Origin: Sphingomonas sp. Ant H11
Lineage (GTDB): Bacteria > Pseudomonadota > Alphaproteobacteria > Sphingomonadales > Sphingomonadaceae
DNA: 47,095 nt
NCBI RefSeq assembly: GCF_000797515.1
Contig: NZ_JSBN01000032.1
Coordinates: forward strand, 1 to 47,095
Direction of reading: 5' to 3'
Part shown: piece by piece, positions 29,757 through 38,600 of the stretch
How positions within the stretch are numbered: position 1 is the stretch's first letter
Layout of the letters: each line of letters opens with the position of its first letter
Notes under the pieces: model-generated
The model's input: the letters and a program-made list of their open reading frames with translations, nothing else
The model's database searches: none
Told to the model about the DNA's origin: nothing
Made by a program: the position numbers and the translations under genes

Positions 29757-30946
29757 AGACGATAACGATCCTTGGGGCAACGGGCTCGATCGGCACCTCG
29801 ACGCTCGACCTGGTCGAGCGCGAGCCGGACCGGTTCGAGGTTCTGGCGCTGACCGCCAATCGCGATGTTGCGGGACTGGCGGCGGCGGCGATCCGCACGC
29901 GCGCGAAGCTGGCCGTGGTGGCGGACGAGGCTTGCCTGCCCGATCTGCGGGCGGCGCTGGCAGGCACCAACATCGGCACTGCGGGCGGACGCTCGGCTGT
30001 GGTCGAGGCGGCCAGCCTTGGGGCCGATATCACGATGGGCGCGATCGTCGGCTGTATCGGGCTGGAGCCGGTGATGGCGGCGATTGCGGGCGGCAAGACC
30101 GTGATCCTCGCCAATAAGGAACCGTTGGTCTCGGCGGGCGATGTCGTGCTGGCGGCGGCGGCCCGGCATGGCGCGACCTTGCTGCCAGCCGATTCCGAGC
30201 ACAACGCGATCTTCCAATGCTTCGATGCCGCACGGCCCGAGCGCGTGCGCCGCATCATCCTGACCTGTAGCGGCGGTCCGTTCCGTACCTGGACGACCGA
30301 GGCGATGCGCACCGTCACCCCCGAACAGGCGGTCGCGCATCCGAACTGGTCGATGGGCGCGAAGATTTCGATCGATTCGGCCACCTTGTTCAACAAGGGG
30401 CTGGAGTTGATCGAGGCGGCGCGGTTGTTCCCGGTGCCGCATGATTCAATCGAAATCGTCATTCATCCGCAATCGGTGATCCATTCGCTGGTCGATTATG
30501 TCGATGGCTCGGTGCTGGCGCAGATGGGTCCGCCCGACATGCGCACGCCGATCGCGCACTGCCTCGCCTGGCCCGATCGCATGGCGACGCCGATGGCTCC
30601 GCTCGATCTCGTTGCAATCGGGCGGCTCGATTTCGAGGCGCCCGATGCTGAGCGTTTCCCCGCGATCCGGCTGACGCGGGCGGCACTCGACGCAGGGGGC
30701 GCACGCCCCGCGATCCTGAATGCGGCGAACGAGGTGGCGGTCGCGGCCTTTCTCGACCGGGAGATCGGCTTCCTCGAAATTGCCGCAATCGTCGAAGATA
30801 CCCTGTCGGCATATGATCCGGCCGCACCGGAAAGCGTGGATGATGTTCTGGCGGTCGATGCCGAAGCGCGCAGCATGGCGCGCAGGCAGATTGCGGTTCG
30901 TGGCGGGGCGTTAAGAGGGACGAATGTGAAGGATATCGTCGCTTGA
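29753..30946 (+). CDS. dxr: 1-deoxy-D-xylulose 5-phosphate reductoisomerase
   Basis: Converts DXP to methylerythritol phosphate with NADPH, supplying isoprenoid precursors used by UppS. Has the NADPH motif GATGSIGTSTLDLVE, ANKEPLVSAGD, the metal/substrate region LLPADSEHNAIFQCF, the SCSGGPF-like loop LTCSGGPFRTW, and ATLFNKGLELIEAARLF. About 397 residues. I chose the GTG at 29753 because it gives the same GTGA overlap as its neighbours and begins exactly at KTITILG; TTG 29747 and GTG 29750 are alternatives. Confidence 0.96.
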   Translation: MKTITILGATGSIGTSTLDLVEREPDRFEVLALTANRDVAGLAAAAIRTRAKLAVVADEACLPDLRAALAGTNIGTAGGRSAVVEAASLGADITMGAIVGCIGLEPVMAAIAGGKTVILANKEPLVSAGDVVLAAAARHGATLLPADSEHNAIFQCFDAARPERVRRIILTCSGGPFRTWTTEAMRTVTPEQAVAHPNWSMGAKISIDSATLFNKGLELIEAARLFPVPHDSIEIVIHPQSVIHSLVDYVDGSVLAQMGPPDMRTPIAHCLAWPDRMATPMAPLDLVAIGRLDFEAPDAERFPAIRLTRAALDAGGARPAILNAANEVAVAAFLDREIGFLEIAAIVEDTLSAYDPAAPESVDDVLAVDAEARSMARRQIAVRGGALRGTNVKDIVA

Positions 30947-32069
30947 GCCATTCTCCCGGACTGCTGGTCACCCTTGTCGGCTTTGCGCTGGTGATCGGCC
31001 CGCTCGTCTTCCTGCATGAGATGGGGCATTATCTGGCTGGGCGGGTGTTCGGCGTGAAGATCGATGCCTTTTCGATCGGTTTCGGGCGCGAGCTGTTCGG
31101 CTGGACCGACCGACGCGGGACTCGCTGGAAGTTCAGCGTGCTGCCGCTCGGCGGCTATGTGAAGTTTGCGGGCGATCTCAACGCCGCCAGCACGCCCGAC
31201 CCGGCATGGCTGGAATTGCCTGCCGAGGAGCGCGCACGCACGTTGCAAGGGCGTCCGGTGTGGCAGCGCGCGATCGTCGTGGCAGCGGGACCGATCACCA
31301 ATTTCGTTGTCGCGGTTGTGATTCTGGCGGCGTTCGCGATGGCCTATGGTGTCGATCGTACCCCCTCCATCGTCGGCGGCGTCAGCCCCGGCAGCACGGC
31401 GGCAGCGATCGGCTTGCAGACCGGTGATCGAATCACCGCGATCGATGGGCGCGCGATCAACACTTTCGAAGATGTCTACGAATTCGCGGTGTTACGGCCC
31501 GGTTACCCGGTGGTGGTCGAATATGAGCACGCGGGAAGCCGGATTCGGCGCGTTGGCGTCCTGGGTACCGCCGTGCAGCGCGACAGTTTTGGCAACACCT
31601 TCAAAAAAGGGCTGCTCGGCATATCGCCGACCACCCCGGTGCCGCATCGGGTGGGCCTGTTCGAAGCACCGGTGGTCGCGTCGAAATGACCGGCAGAATC
31701 CTGCGGTCCACGGTCGAAGGATTGGGCCAAATCCTTAGCGGGCGCCGCTCAACCGACGAACTTGGAGGGCCGCTCCGCATCGCCAAAGTGTCGGGCGAGC
31801 AATTCTCGCTGGGCTGGCCGGTGTTGATCTATTTCATCGCCGGTGTGTCGATTAATCTGGGATTCATCAACCTCTTGCCAGTCCCTCTGTTGGACGGCGG
31901 CCATTTGTTTTTCTACGCAATCGAGGCGATCCGGCGCAGGCCGGTCGCGCCGAATGTGCAGGAATGGGCGTTTCGTGCAGGATTGGCGGCGATTCTCGCC
32001 TTGATGGTGATGGTAACGTTTAACGATCTCGGCGCTTTCGGCCTGTGGAAGGCCCTGACCGGCTCTTGA
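30943..32069 (+). CDS. rseP: RIP metalloprotease RseP (frameshifted)
   Basis: Site-2 protease that cleaves membrane-bound substrates such as anti-sigma factors. First helix has the zinc motif HEMGH (FLHEMGHYLAG, residues 25-29), followed by GFGRELFGW, LPLGGYVKFAGD, and a PDZ domain (VSPGSTAAAIGLQTGDRITA). The frame breaks at 31680, one missing G in GCG-TCGAA; beyond it come the LDG zinc ligand LLPVPLLDGGHLFFY and the last helix. Repaired length about 375 residues. TTG start forms a TTGA overlap with dxr. It precedes bamA, as usual, linking envelope stress control and outer-membrane assembly. Confidence 0.95.
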
Positions 32070-32145
32070 TCGGTTGACGCAGGTGAGGCAGGGCGGGCCG
32101 ACGAGTTTTCGGCCACGCGGAATTTTCTCCGATTTGGGGTGGGAT

Positions 32146-34929
32146 GTGACAGCAATCAAGGTTTCCAAATACGGCGCACGGGCCACCGCCGTGTTGCTCG
32201 CAGGCACGATGCTCACCGGCGTGCCGACCGTTGCGGTCGCGCAGACGACGGGCCAACCCGCGGCGACACCGCAGCCGGCACCGGCACCTGCACCAGCGCA
32301 GGTCGTCGCACCGGTCACCCGCACGATCAAGGCGATCCGGGTCGAAGGTTCGCAGCGTCTCGAACCCGAGACGGTGCTGTCTTACACCAAGCTGCGCACC
32401 GGTCAGGTCTTCACCAACGAGACGCTCGATCAGGCGATCAAGGATCTCTACGCCAGCGACCTGTTCGCCGATGTGACGATCGGCGGTGCCGAGACCGGCG
32501 ACATCGTGCTGCGCGTGCGCGAAAACCCGATCATCAACCGCGTCATCTTCGAGGGCAATAAGCGGCTGAAGGAAGACAAGATCAAGAAGGAGGTGAAACT
32601 CGCCCCCCGCCAGATCTTCACCCGCACCGCCGTGCGTCAGGACGTGGCGCGCATCATCGAACTGTATCGCCGCCAGGGGCGCTTTGCCGCAGTCGTCGAT
32701 CCCAAGATGGTGTCGCTCGACCAGAACCGCGTCGATGTCATCTTCGAGGTGACCGAGGGGCCGAAGTCGAAGGTCCGCCAGATCAACATCCTCGGCAACG
32801 AAGTGTTTTCCGACAGCAAGCTGCGCGAGCAGATGGCGACCAAGCAAGCGCGCCTGACGACGCTGCTCAGCTCGAACACCAGCTATGACCAGGATCGCCT
32901 GGCCTATGACCAGCAGAAGCTGCGCCAATTCTATCTGACCGAAGGCTATGCCGACTTCCGCGTCACTTCCGCCGTTGCCGAGCTGACCCCGGACAAGAAG
33001 GACTTCATCATCACTTATGTGGTGGAAGAGGGGAAGCGCTACAAATTCGGGGACGTGACCGTCGACAGCGACATTCGCGATTTCGACAACAAGCGGCTCG
33101 CGGCAAACCTCGGGATCAAGAAGGGCGACTGGTACAACGCCAAGAAGGTCGAGACCTCGGTCGATTCGCTTAGCGAGGCGGCGGGCCTGTTCGGTTACGC
33201 TTTCACCGAAGTGAATCCGGACTTCCAGCGTGACAAGGACACGCTGACGATGGGGATCAATTTCCACATCGCCGAAGCCAAGCGCACCTATGTCGAGCGC
33301 GTCGAAATCAACGGCAACACGCAGACTCAGGACAAGATCATCCGTCGTGAAATCCGCCTGTCGGAAGGCGACGCGTTCAACAGCTTCCAGGTCAAGCGTT
33401 CGCAGGACCGCATCAACTCGCTCGGTTTTTTCCAGGACAAGTTCGAGATCAAGCAGACGCAGGGGGCGGCCCCCGACCGTGTGGTTTTGACGGCCGATGT
33501 CGAAGAGAAATCCACGGGCGAATTGTCGCTGTCGGCAGGCTATTCCAGCCTTGAACAGTTCATCATTCAGGCGTCGATCAAACAACGCAATTTCCGCGGC
33601 AAGGGCCAGGAGTTGCGCGCCAGCGTCAATTATTCGACCTATTCCAAGTCGGTCGAGCTAGGCTTTACCGAGCCCTATCTGTTCAACAAGAATATCGCGA
33701 TCGGCGGCGACATTTTCCGGCGCGATTACAACGCCTTCAACTATCTCGGCAATACGCGGCAGACCACCTACACGCAGGTGTCGACTGGCTTCCAGGTCCG
33801 TGCCGGTGTTCCGTTGACCGAATATTGGCAGCTCGCCGGGCGTTATGGCCTAAGCTATGACGAAGTCGGCCTCGACAAGAGCACCTATTTCAGCGACTCG
33901 AATAACGACGGCATTCGCGGCAATTCTCCGGGGGACACCTGCGAGCCGCTGCTTGCCGGCCGATATTTGTGCGACGCGATCGGTAATCGCTGGACGTCGT
34001 CGATCGGCTATTCGCTGGTGTTCGACAGCCTCAACAGCCGACTGCGCCCGACTGCCGGCCAGCGCTTCATCTTCAGCCAGGATTTCGCAGGGCTTGGCGG
34101 CGATGTGAAATATATTCGCTCGAAGATTGAAGGATCGAAATTCTTCAACATTGGTGCGGGGTTCATCGGGTCGCTCAATGCCGAGGGTGGTTACATCCAT
34201 TCGCTGGAGAAGAGCCGTGGCGTTGGGATCGACAATGTCCGCATTACCGATCGCTTCTACCTGGGCGAGCCGGACTTCCGTGGCTTCGACATTCGCGGCG
34301 TTGGGCCGCGCGTCCAGCGCATCGGCTATACGACCGATGCGTCCGGCAACCAGACGCTGGTGACCGACCGTACCCAATTCGTCGACGACGCATTGGGTGG
34401 CCGGGCTTATTATCTCGGCAAATTCGAAATCGAGATTCCGCTCGGCGCGGGCGCGCGTGAGCTTGGGCTGCGGCCGTCCATCTATGTGCAGGCCGGTGCG
34501 TTGTTCGGCATCACATCGCCGGTTTTGTCGGGCAGCCAGTTTCCGACAACAGTGGACCCGGTCACGGGGCGGGTAACGTACCAGCCGTTGATCTCGCCGG
34601 TCTATGCGACCAACGGCCAGCCTTATTACACAGTGCCGGCGACCGATGCGACCAATCCCGGGGCAACCACGACGTGTCAGACCGGCTATTCTGCGACGAT
34701 CGGCGGCACGTGCGTCGGCACATCGACCAATACGCCCTACACGACCACACAGGCTCCGTTCAAAGAAGTCTTCGGCGGCAACTCGGCGCGTCCGCGCATC
34801 TCGGTTGGCGCGGGCGTCAACTGGAACTCGCCGTTCGGGCCGCTGCGCATCGATCTTGCTTACGCTGTCCTCAAGGACAAGAGCGACGACTCCAAACTCA
34901 TTACTTTCAACGTAGGGACACAGTTCTGA
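32146..34929 (+). CDS. bamA: Outer membrane protein assembly factor BamA
   Basis: Core of the BAM complex that inserts beta-barrel proteins in the outer membrane. The 927-residue protein has a signal peptide (cleavage near AVA-QT), a proline/alanine linker, five POTRA repeats (first RTIKAIRVEGSQRLEPETVL, with NPIINRVIFEGNKRL and VRQINILGNEVFSD following) and a 16-strand barrel with RGFDIRGVGPR (the VRGF/RGF motif of loop 6) and a terminal Phe. Two cysteine pairs lie in predicted surface loops (C599/C609 and C844/C856). GTG start at 32146 follows GGGGTGGGA; a longer open frame from 32074 would hide the signal peptide. Confidence 0.96.
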   Translation: MTAIKVSKYGARATAVLLAGTMLTGVPTVAVAQTTGQPAATPQPAPAPAPAQVVAPVTRTIKAIRVEGSQRLEPETVLSYTKLRTGQVFTNETLDQAIKDLYASDLFADVTIGGAETGDIVLRVRENPIINRVIFEGNKRLKEDKIKKEVKLAPRQIFTRTAVRQDVARIIELYRRQGRFAAVVDPKMVSLDQNRVDVIFEVTEGPKSKVRQINILGNEVFSDSKLREQMATKQARLTTLLSSNTSYDQDRLAYDQQKLRQFYLTEGYADFRVTSAVAELTPDKKDFIITYVVEEGKRYKFGDVTVDSDIRDFDNKRLAANLGIKKGDWYNAKKVETSVDSLSEAAGLFGYAFTEVNPDFQRDKDTLTMGINFHIAEAKRTYVERVEINGNTQTQDKIIRREIRLSEGDAFNSFQVKRSQDRINSLGFFQDKFEIKQTQGAAPDRVVLTADVEEKSTGELSLSAGYSSLEQFIIQASIKQRNFRGKGQELRASVNYSTYSKSVELGFTEPYLFNKNIAIGGDIFRRDYNAFNYLGNTRQTTYTQVSTGFQVRAGVPLTEYWQLAGRYGLSYDEVGLDKSTYFSDSNNDGIRGNSPGDTCEPLLAGRYLCDAIGNRWTSSIGYSLVFDSLNSRLRPTAGQRFIFSQDFAGLGGDVKYIRSKIEGSKFFNIGAGFIGSLNAEGGYIHSLEKSRGVGIDNVRITDRFYLGEPDFRGFDIRGVGPRVQRIGYTTDASGNQTLVTDRTQFVDDALGGRAYYLGKFEIEIPLGAGARELGLRPSIYVQAGALFGITSPVLSGSQFPTTVDPVTGRVTYQPLISPVYATNGQPYYTVPATDATNPGATTTCQTGYSATIGGTCVGTSTNTPYTTTQAPFKEVFGGNSARPRISVGAGVNWNSPFGPLRIDLAYAVLKDKSDDSKLITFNVGTQF

Positions 34930-35648
34930 TGAAAATGTATCAAAAGCTCATGCTCGGCTGCGCGCTGATCGCGCCGACGCTCGTTGCGGCGGGCTCTGCA
35001 CAGGCGCAGGTTTCTGGCGTAGCGATCGCCGATCCGGAAACCGTGATCCTCACCGCCAAGGCACTCGATGCCGCCAACACCTCGATCGCGACGACCTACA
35101 AGGCACAGCTCGACCAGGCCAATGCTCGCCAGCAGGCTTTGCAGACCGAGTTGAACACGCTGTACGCGCCGCTTGACCTCAACAAGGACAAGAAGCTCGA
35201 CGACGCTGAAATCGCCGCCGCCGAAGCCGCGAAGAACCCGGCACTGGCCAAGATCGAAGCGGCGCAGAAATCGGCCCAGACCGATCTCGCCCGCCTGCGC
35301 GGCCCGGCGATCCTCGCGCAGGCCTACGCGATCGAGCAGATCTCGCAGAAATATTCGGCTGCGATGAACGCGGTCGTGACCGCCAAGAAGATCAGCCTGT
35401 TGCTGTCGGCTAACACGGTGCAGTTCAGCACGCCCGCCGTCGACGTGACCGACGACATCAAGGCTGAACTCGACCGTACCAACCCGTCGGTTCCGATCAC
35501 GCCGCCGGCCGGGTGGCAGCCGAGCCAGCAGACCCAGCAGCTCCTCCAGCAATATTTGCAACAGCAGCAATATGCCGCCGCGATCCAGGCACGCCGCGCT
35601 GCGGCCGCCGCGCCGGCACCGACCGGCAAGGCACCGCAGGGCCGCTGA
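34929..35648 (+). CDS. skp: OmpH/Skp-family periplasmic chaperone
   Basis: Periplasmic holdase for unfolded outer-membrane proteins. The 239-residue product has a signal peptide ([20 protein letters not shown], cleavage near AQA-QV), then long helices rich in Ala, Gln and Lys ([20 protein letters not shown]) that form coiled-coil tentacles, and a Gln/Pro-rich tail. It is longer than E. coli Skp because of that tail and an EF-hand-like [12 protein letters not shown] segment, a feature worth noting. Its ATG overlaps the bamA stop by one base. bamA-skp adjacency is typical. Confidence 0.9.
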   Translation: MKMYQKLMLGCALIAPTLVAAGSAQAQVSGVAIADPETVILTAKALDAANTSIATTYKAQLDQANARQQALQTELNTLYAPLDLNKDKKLDDAEIAAAEAAKNPALAKIEAAQKSAQTDLARLRGPAILAQAYAIEQISQKYSAAMNAVVTAKKISLLLSANTVQFSTPAVDVTDDIKAELDRTNPSVPITPPAGWQPSQQTQQLLQQYLQQQQYAAAIQARRAAAAAPAPTGKAPQGR

Positions 35649-35656
35649 GCGACACG

Positions 35657-36139
35657 ATGGCGGATGCAGACGAAACAGGGCGGGGCGCAATCGGCCCGCT
35701 CGACATTGGGCGAGTGATGGCGGCATTGCCGCATCGCTACCCGATGCTGTTGGTCGACCGTGTCGAGGATCTTATCCTCGACCGGTCGATCACCGCGATC
35801 AAGGCGGTGACGATCAACGAGCAGTTCTTCCAGGGGCATTTCCCAGGACGACCGATCATGCCCGGCGTGCTGATCGTCGAGGCGATGGCGCAGGCTGCGG
35901 GGATTCTCGCGGTCGAGTCGCTGGGGCTCGCGGGCTCGGGCAAGCTCGTCTATTTCATGGCGATCGACGGGGCGAAGTTCCGCAAGCCGGTCGAACCCGG
36001 GGTGCTGCTCAAGCTCGAGGTCGAATTCGTCCAGAAGCGTTCCAGCGTGTGCAAATTCGCCGGACGCGCGACGATCGACGGGCAATTGGCGGCCGAGGCG
36101 AACTTCACCGCGATGATCGCCGACCCGCCCAAGGCATAA
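35657..36139 (+). CDS. fabZ: 3-hydroxyacyl-ACP dehydratase FabZ
   Basis: Dehydrates 3-hydroxyacyl-ACP in fatty-acid synthesis. The 160-residue hot-dog protein has [17 protein letters not shown], the catalytic His61 in [15 protein letters not shown] and Glu75 in [11 protein letters not shown], plus [15 protein letters not shown] at 35657 gives the family length; upstream in-frame codons overlap skp. In most proteobacteria lpxD lies just before fabZ and lpxA after it; neither is here. Confidence 0.96.
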   Translation: MADADETGRGAIGPLDIGRVMAALPHRYPMLLVDRVEDLILDRSITAIKAVTINEQFFQGHFPGRPIMPGVLIVEAMAQAAGILAVESLGLAGSGKLVYFMAIDGAKFRKPVEPGVLLKLEVEFVQKRSSVCKFAGRATIDGQLAAEANFTAMIADPPKA

Positions 36140-36165
36140 CGGCCGCACAAGACGCATTGCTACAC

Positions 36166-36192
36166 GGCGCGGGCTCTGATAGGGCCCGCGCC
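36166..36192 (+). terminator. hairpin terminator after fabZ
   Basis: Perfect 9-bp stem GGCGCGGGC / GCCCGCGCC with a 9-nt loop, then TTCGCTGC. It lies 27 nt after fabZ and probably ends the long envelope transcript before rpmE. Confidence 0.6.
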
Positions 36193-36236
36193 TTCGCTGC
36201 TGGTCGGTAACCAGCGGCCTTTCGGAGATTTACGAC

Positions 36237-36470
36237 GTGAAAAAAGGCATTCACCCCGATTATCACACCATCACGGTGCAGATGACCGACGGCACGCAGT
36301 TCCAGACCCGCACGACCTGGGGCAAGGAAGGCGATCTGATGACGCTCGACATAGATCCGCTCGCGCATCCGGCCTGGACCGGTGGTCGCGGCACGATGCT
36401 CGATTCGGGCGGCCAGGTTGCGCGCTTCAACAAGCGTTTCGGCGCGATGTCGTCGATCGGCAAGAAGTAA
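36237..36470 (+). CDS. rpmE: Large subunit ribosomal protein bL31
   Basis: 50S protein L31, 77 residues: [20 protein letters not shown], then [20 protein letters not shown] and [16 protein letters not shown]. It lacks the paired cysteines of the zinc-binding form, so it is the zinc-independent type. GTG start with GGAG 8 nt upstream. Confidence 0.95.
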   Translation: MKKGIHPDYHTITVQMTDGTQFQTRTTWGKEGDLMTLDIDPLAHPAWTGGRGTMLDSGGQVARFNKRFGAMSSIGKK

Positions 36471-36484
36471 GCTTCTTCGCGTCG

Positions 36485-36499
36485 TTAACGACGCATTAG
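36485..36499 (+). promoter_or_regulatory. possible CtrA box, TTAA-N7-TTAG
   Basis: TTAA at 36485-36488, seven bases, TTAG at 36496-36499: one mismatch from the CtrA consensus TTAA-N7-TTAA, 52 nt upstream of the PilZ gene. TTAA words are rare in this GC-rich sequence, but a chance match is possible. Confidence 0.35.
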
Positions 36500-36517
36500 C
36501 GATAGTCGCCTACTCTT

Positions 36518-36544
36518 CCCTCCTCGCGGTTTTCGCGGGGAGGG
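36518..36544 (+). promoter_or_regulatory. hairpin covering the PilZ gene ribosome binding site
   Basis: CCCTCCTCGCG (36518-36528), loop GTTTT, CGCGGGGAGGG (36534-36544): an 11-bp stem with one G-U pair. The 3' arm contains GGGGAGGG, the Shine-Dalgarno sequence 7 nt before the PilZ ATG, so the folded form would hide it. It could also be the rpmE terminator, though no T run follows. Confidence 0.5.
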
Positions 36545-36551
36545 ACGTTAA

Positions 36552-36878
36552 ATGATTGCCGCCGAATTCGAACCTGTCGTCCAGACCGATCGCCGCCGCA
36601 GTCCGCGTGCGCCGATCTCGCTTGACGCAAAGCTGGGTCGTGGCGGATTCGATCGCGCGCTGTGCAAGGTGACCAACGTGTCGCTGCATGGTGCCAAATT
36701 GCACACATATTCCCCGATGAAAAAGGGTGCCAGGATCTGGCTGACCTTGCCGCGTATCGGGCAAGTCATCGCCACGATCGTGTGGGCCGATGATTTCGAA
36801 GCCGGTTGCCAGTTCCAGGAACCGCTCGACGACACCACTTTTGCAGCATTGACCGGCGCGAACGTCGAATTTGTCTGA
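36552..36878 (+). CDS. PilZ domain protein
   Basis: A 108-residue single-domain PilZ protein, probable cyclic-di-GMP receptor. The two c-di-GMP motifs are visible: an Arg-rich segment TDRRRSPRAP with RxxxR (Arg15, Arg19) and NVSLHG (residues 42-47), where Asn replaces the usual Asp of DxSxxG. The strand VIATIVWADDFEAGCQF fits the family barrel. It stands alone after rpmE, behind a hairpin that includes its ribosome binding site. Whether the Asn form binds the nucleotide is untested. Confidence 0.85.
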   Translation: MIAAEFEPVVQTDRRRSPRAPISLDAKLGRGGFDRALCKVTNVSLHGAKLHTYSPMKKGARIWLTLPRIGQVIATIVWADDFEAGCQFQEPLDDTTFAALTGANVEFV

Positions 36879-36962
36879 GCAGCTCACGGCTGGGCGGTGC
36901 CGCGTTGCGCGGGTGTCCCGCATTTAGACGCCGCTAACCAAAAGAAGCACTGGTCGAAATCG

Positions 36963-36978
36963 TAAACGCGGCGTTAAC
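36963..36978 (+). promoter_or_regulatory. possible CtrA-like box ahead of small ORF
   Basis: TAAA, seven bases, TTAAC: a one-mismatch match to TTAA-N7-TTAAC, ending 8 nt before the ATG of the 55-aa protein. Weak on its own; noted because a similar box lies upstream of the neighbouring PilZ gene. Confidence 0.25.
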
Positions 36979-36986
36979 CTGTTGCC

Positions 36987-37154
36987 ATGCAACGGACCCT
37001 CTCGCTCGCCGCGCCCAGCGCCCGTCACCCGTTCCGCCGCTCCGTCGTAACCGGGCGGGTAGAGCGCGCGCGGGTCCGCGATGAGGGCGACATCAGACTG
37101 TTCGCGCTCAGCTTCACAGCCTTCTTCGTGTGCTTCTACACGTTCATTTTCTGA
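36987..37154 (+). CDS. small membrane protein (55 aa)
   Basis: ATG to TGA encodes 55 residues: MQRTLSLAAPSARHPFRRSV, a basic/charged middle (GRVERARVRDEGDIR), and a C-terminal membrane helix LFALSFTAFFVCFYTFIF. The last 18 residues are strongly hydrophobic and end at the stop. This layout resembles small sphingomonad hypothetical proteins I have seen, but I know no function. No strong ribosome binding site. A small hairpin GCGGCG-AGT-CGCCGC follows at 37156-37170. Confidence 0.55.
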   Translation: MQRTLSLAAPSARHPFRRSVVTGRVERARVRDEGDIRLFALSFTAFFVCFYTFIF

Positions 37155-37186
37155 AGCGGCGAGTCGCCGCCGTTTGAGCTGGGTCG

Positions 37187-38477
37187 TCAGTCGCAGGCGA
37201 GGTGCAGCTTTTGCGCCAGCCACGCCGATACAGGACACATCGCCGCCACGATCAGCAGCATGTTTTCGGGCGATAGCCCGGCGACCGCCAGTCCCTGCAC
37301 CGCCACCGCACCGATGGTCATCGCGCCGGCATTGACGACATTGTTGGCGGCGACGGTGCGGGCGGTTTGATCCTTGGTCACCGTGGTGGTGAGGAAGGCG
37401 TAAAGCGGAACGACGAACATGCCGCCGGTCACCGCAATTCCCATCAGTGCCACAATCACCAGCACAGCGCGGGGGAATCTCGATAAAGGTCATCACGTCG
37501 TACAGCGTGCCGTGCGGTGCGGCGGGCCAGTCGCGGCAGAGGAACGAGAAAGCGACGATAAACGCGCCCATCGCCAGCACCGAGGCAGGGGCATATTTCG
37601 CCGAGGTGTGGCCTTTCAGCAGCGCGTTGATCAGCACCGATCCGACCGCGACACCAATCGAAAACAGCGCGATCATCAGCGTCAGGACATGTTTGTCGGC
37701 CGTCAGCACATTCTTGGCGAGCGGCTGGAAGATGATGATGAGCACTGCCCCCATCGTCCAGAAGAAGCTGATCGCGCAGATAGCGAGGAACAGGCGGCGG
37801 ATGTGCATCGTCGCGGAAATCAAGCGCCACGACGACGTGAAGGGATTGTAGCTCACCACCAGTTCGCGGCCTTCGCGCAGTGCGGGCGGGATTTGCAGCG
37901 ATGCGATCCAGCCGACCGCTGCGACCACCAGTACCACGATCGCGGCATGCTGCACGGCGATGAACCCGCCGAGCACGGTGCCGATCAGGATCGCGAGATA
38001 GGTGCCCGATTCGACCAGACCAGTGCCGCCCAGCACTTCATCCTCATGCAGATGCTGCGGCAGAATCGCGTATTTGATCGGACCGAAAAACGCCGAGTGC
38101 ACGCCGAGGAACAGCACTGCGGCCAGCATCAGTACCAGCCCGGCGGTGGTATACCCCGCCCAGGCGATCATCAGTCCGCTCGCCCCGACGATCATGATGC
38201 CGATCTCGGCGGTCTTCACCACCCGGATAATCTTGGCCTTGTCGTGCGTGTCAGCCAATTGCCCCGCAAGCGCGGACAGCAAGAAAAACGGCAGGATACC
38301 AAGCGCGGTCGCGAATGCCGTGAAATTCTGCTCAAGCCGTTGGTCGGCGAAAATCCGGTAAATGGCGAATTGAACCATCACCGTCTTGAACAGATTGTCG
38401 TTGAACGCCCCAAGGAACTGCGTGACGAACAAGGGCAGAAATCGGCGCTCTTTCAGCAAGCCGAGCGCGTTGAGCAT
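37187..38477 (-). CDS. MFS transporter, LplT-like (frameshifted)
   Basis: Inner-membrane transporter of about 430 residues, 12 helices, related to lysophospholipid transporter LplT. N-terminal family pattern RRFLPLFVTQFLGAFNDNLF with the GAFNDN motif, then FFGPIKYAILPQHLHEDEVL and VESGTYLAILIGTVLGG. The frame breaks in the G5 run at 37471-37475, one base too many; beyond it the protein continues IVALMGIAVTGGMFVVPLYA and TVAANNVVNAGAMTIGAVAV to a stop at 37187. Start chosen at 38477 (MLNALGLLKERRF) because it matches homologue starts and leaves room for a divergent promoter; the ATG at 38558 would add 27 residues. Confidence 0.84.
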
Positions 38478-38600
38478 GATGTGTTTCGAGGCCTCGATAT
38501 CGCGAAATAAGGACCGCCCATAGCCCAGCCGGGCTAGCGCCAGCAACCCGCTTGTCATGTTGGGGTTTCGCGCGCGGGATCGGGCGAGTAGAGCGGGTGT

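Noticed and set aside
36924..36938. Third CtrA-like word (TTAG-N7-TAAC) in the PilZ to MFS gap.
   Set aside because: Too many mismatches to the consensus to be listed as a site.
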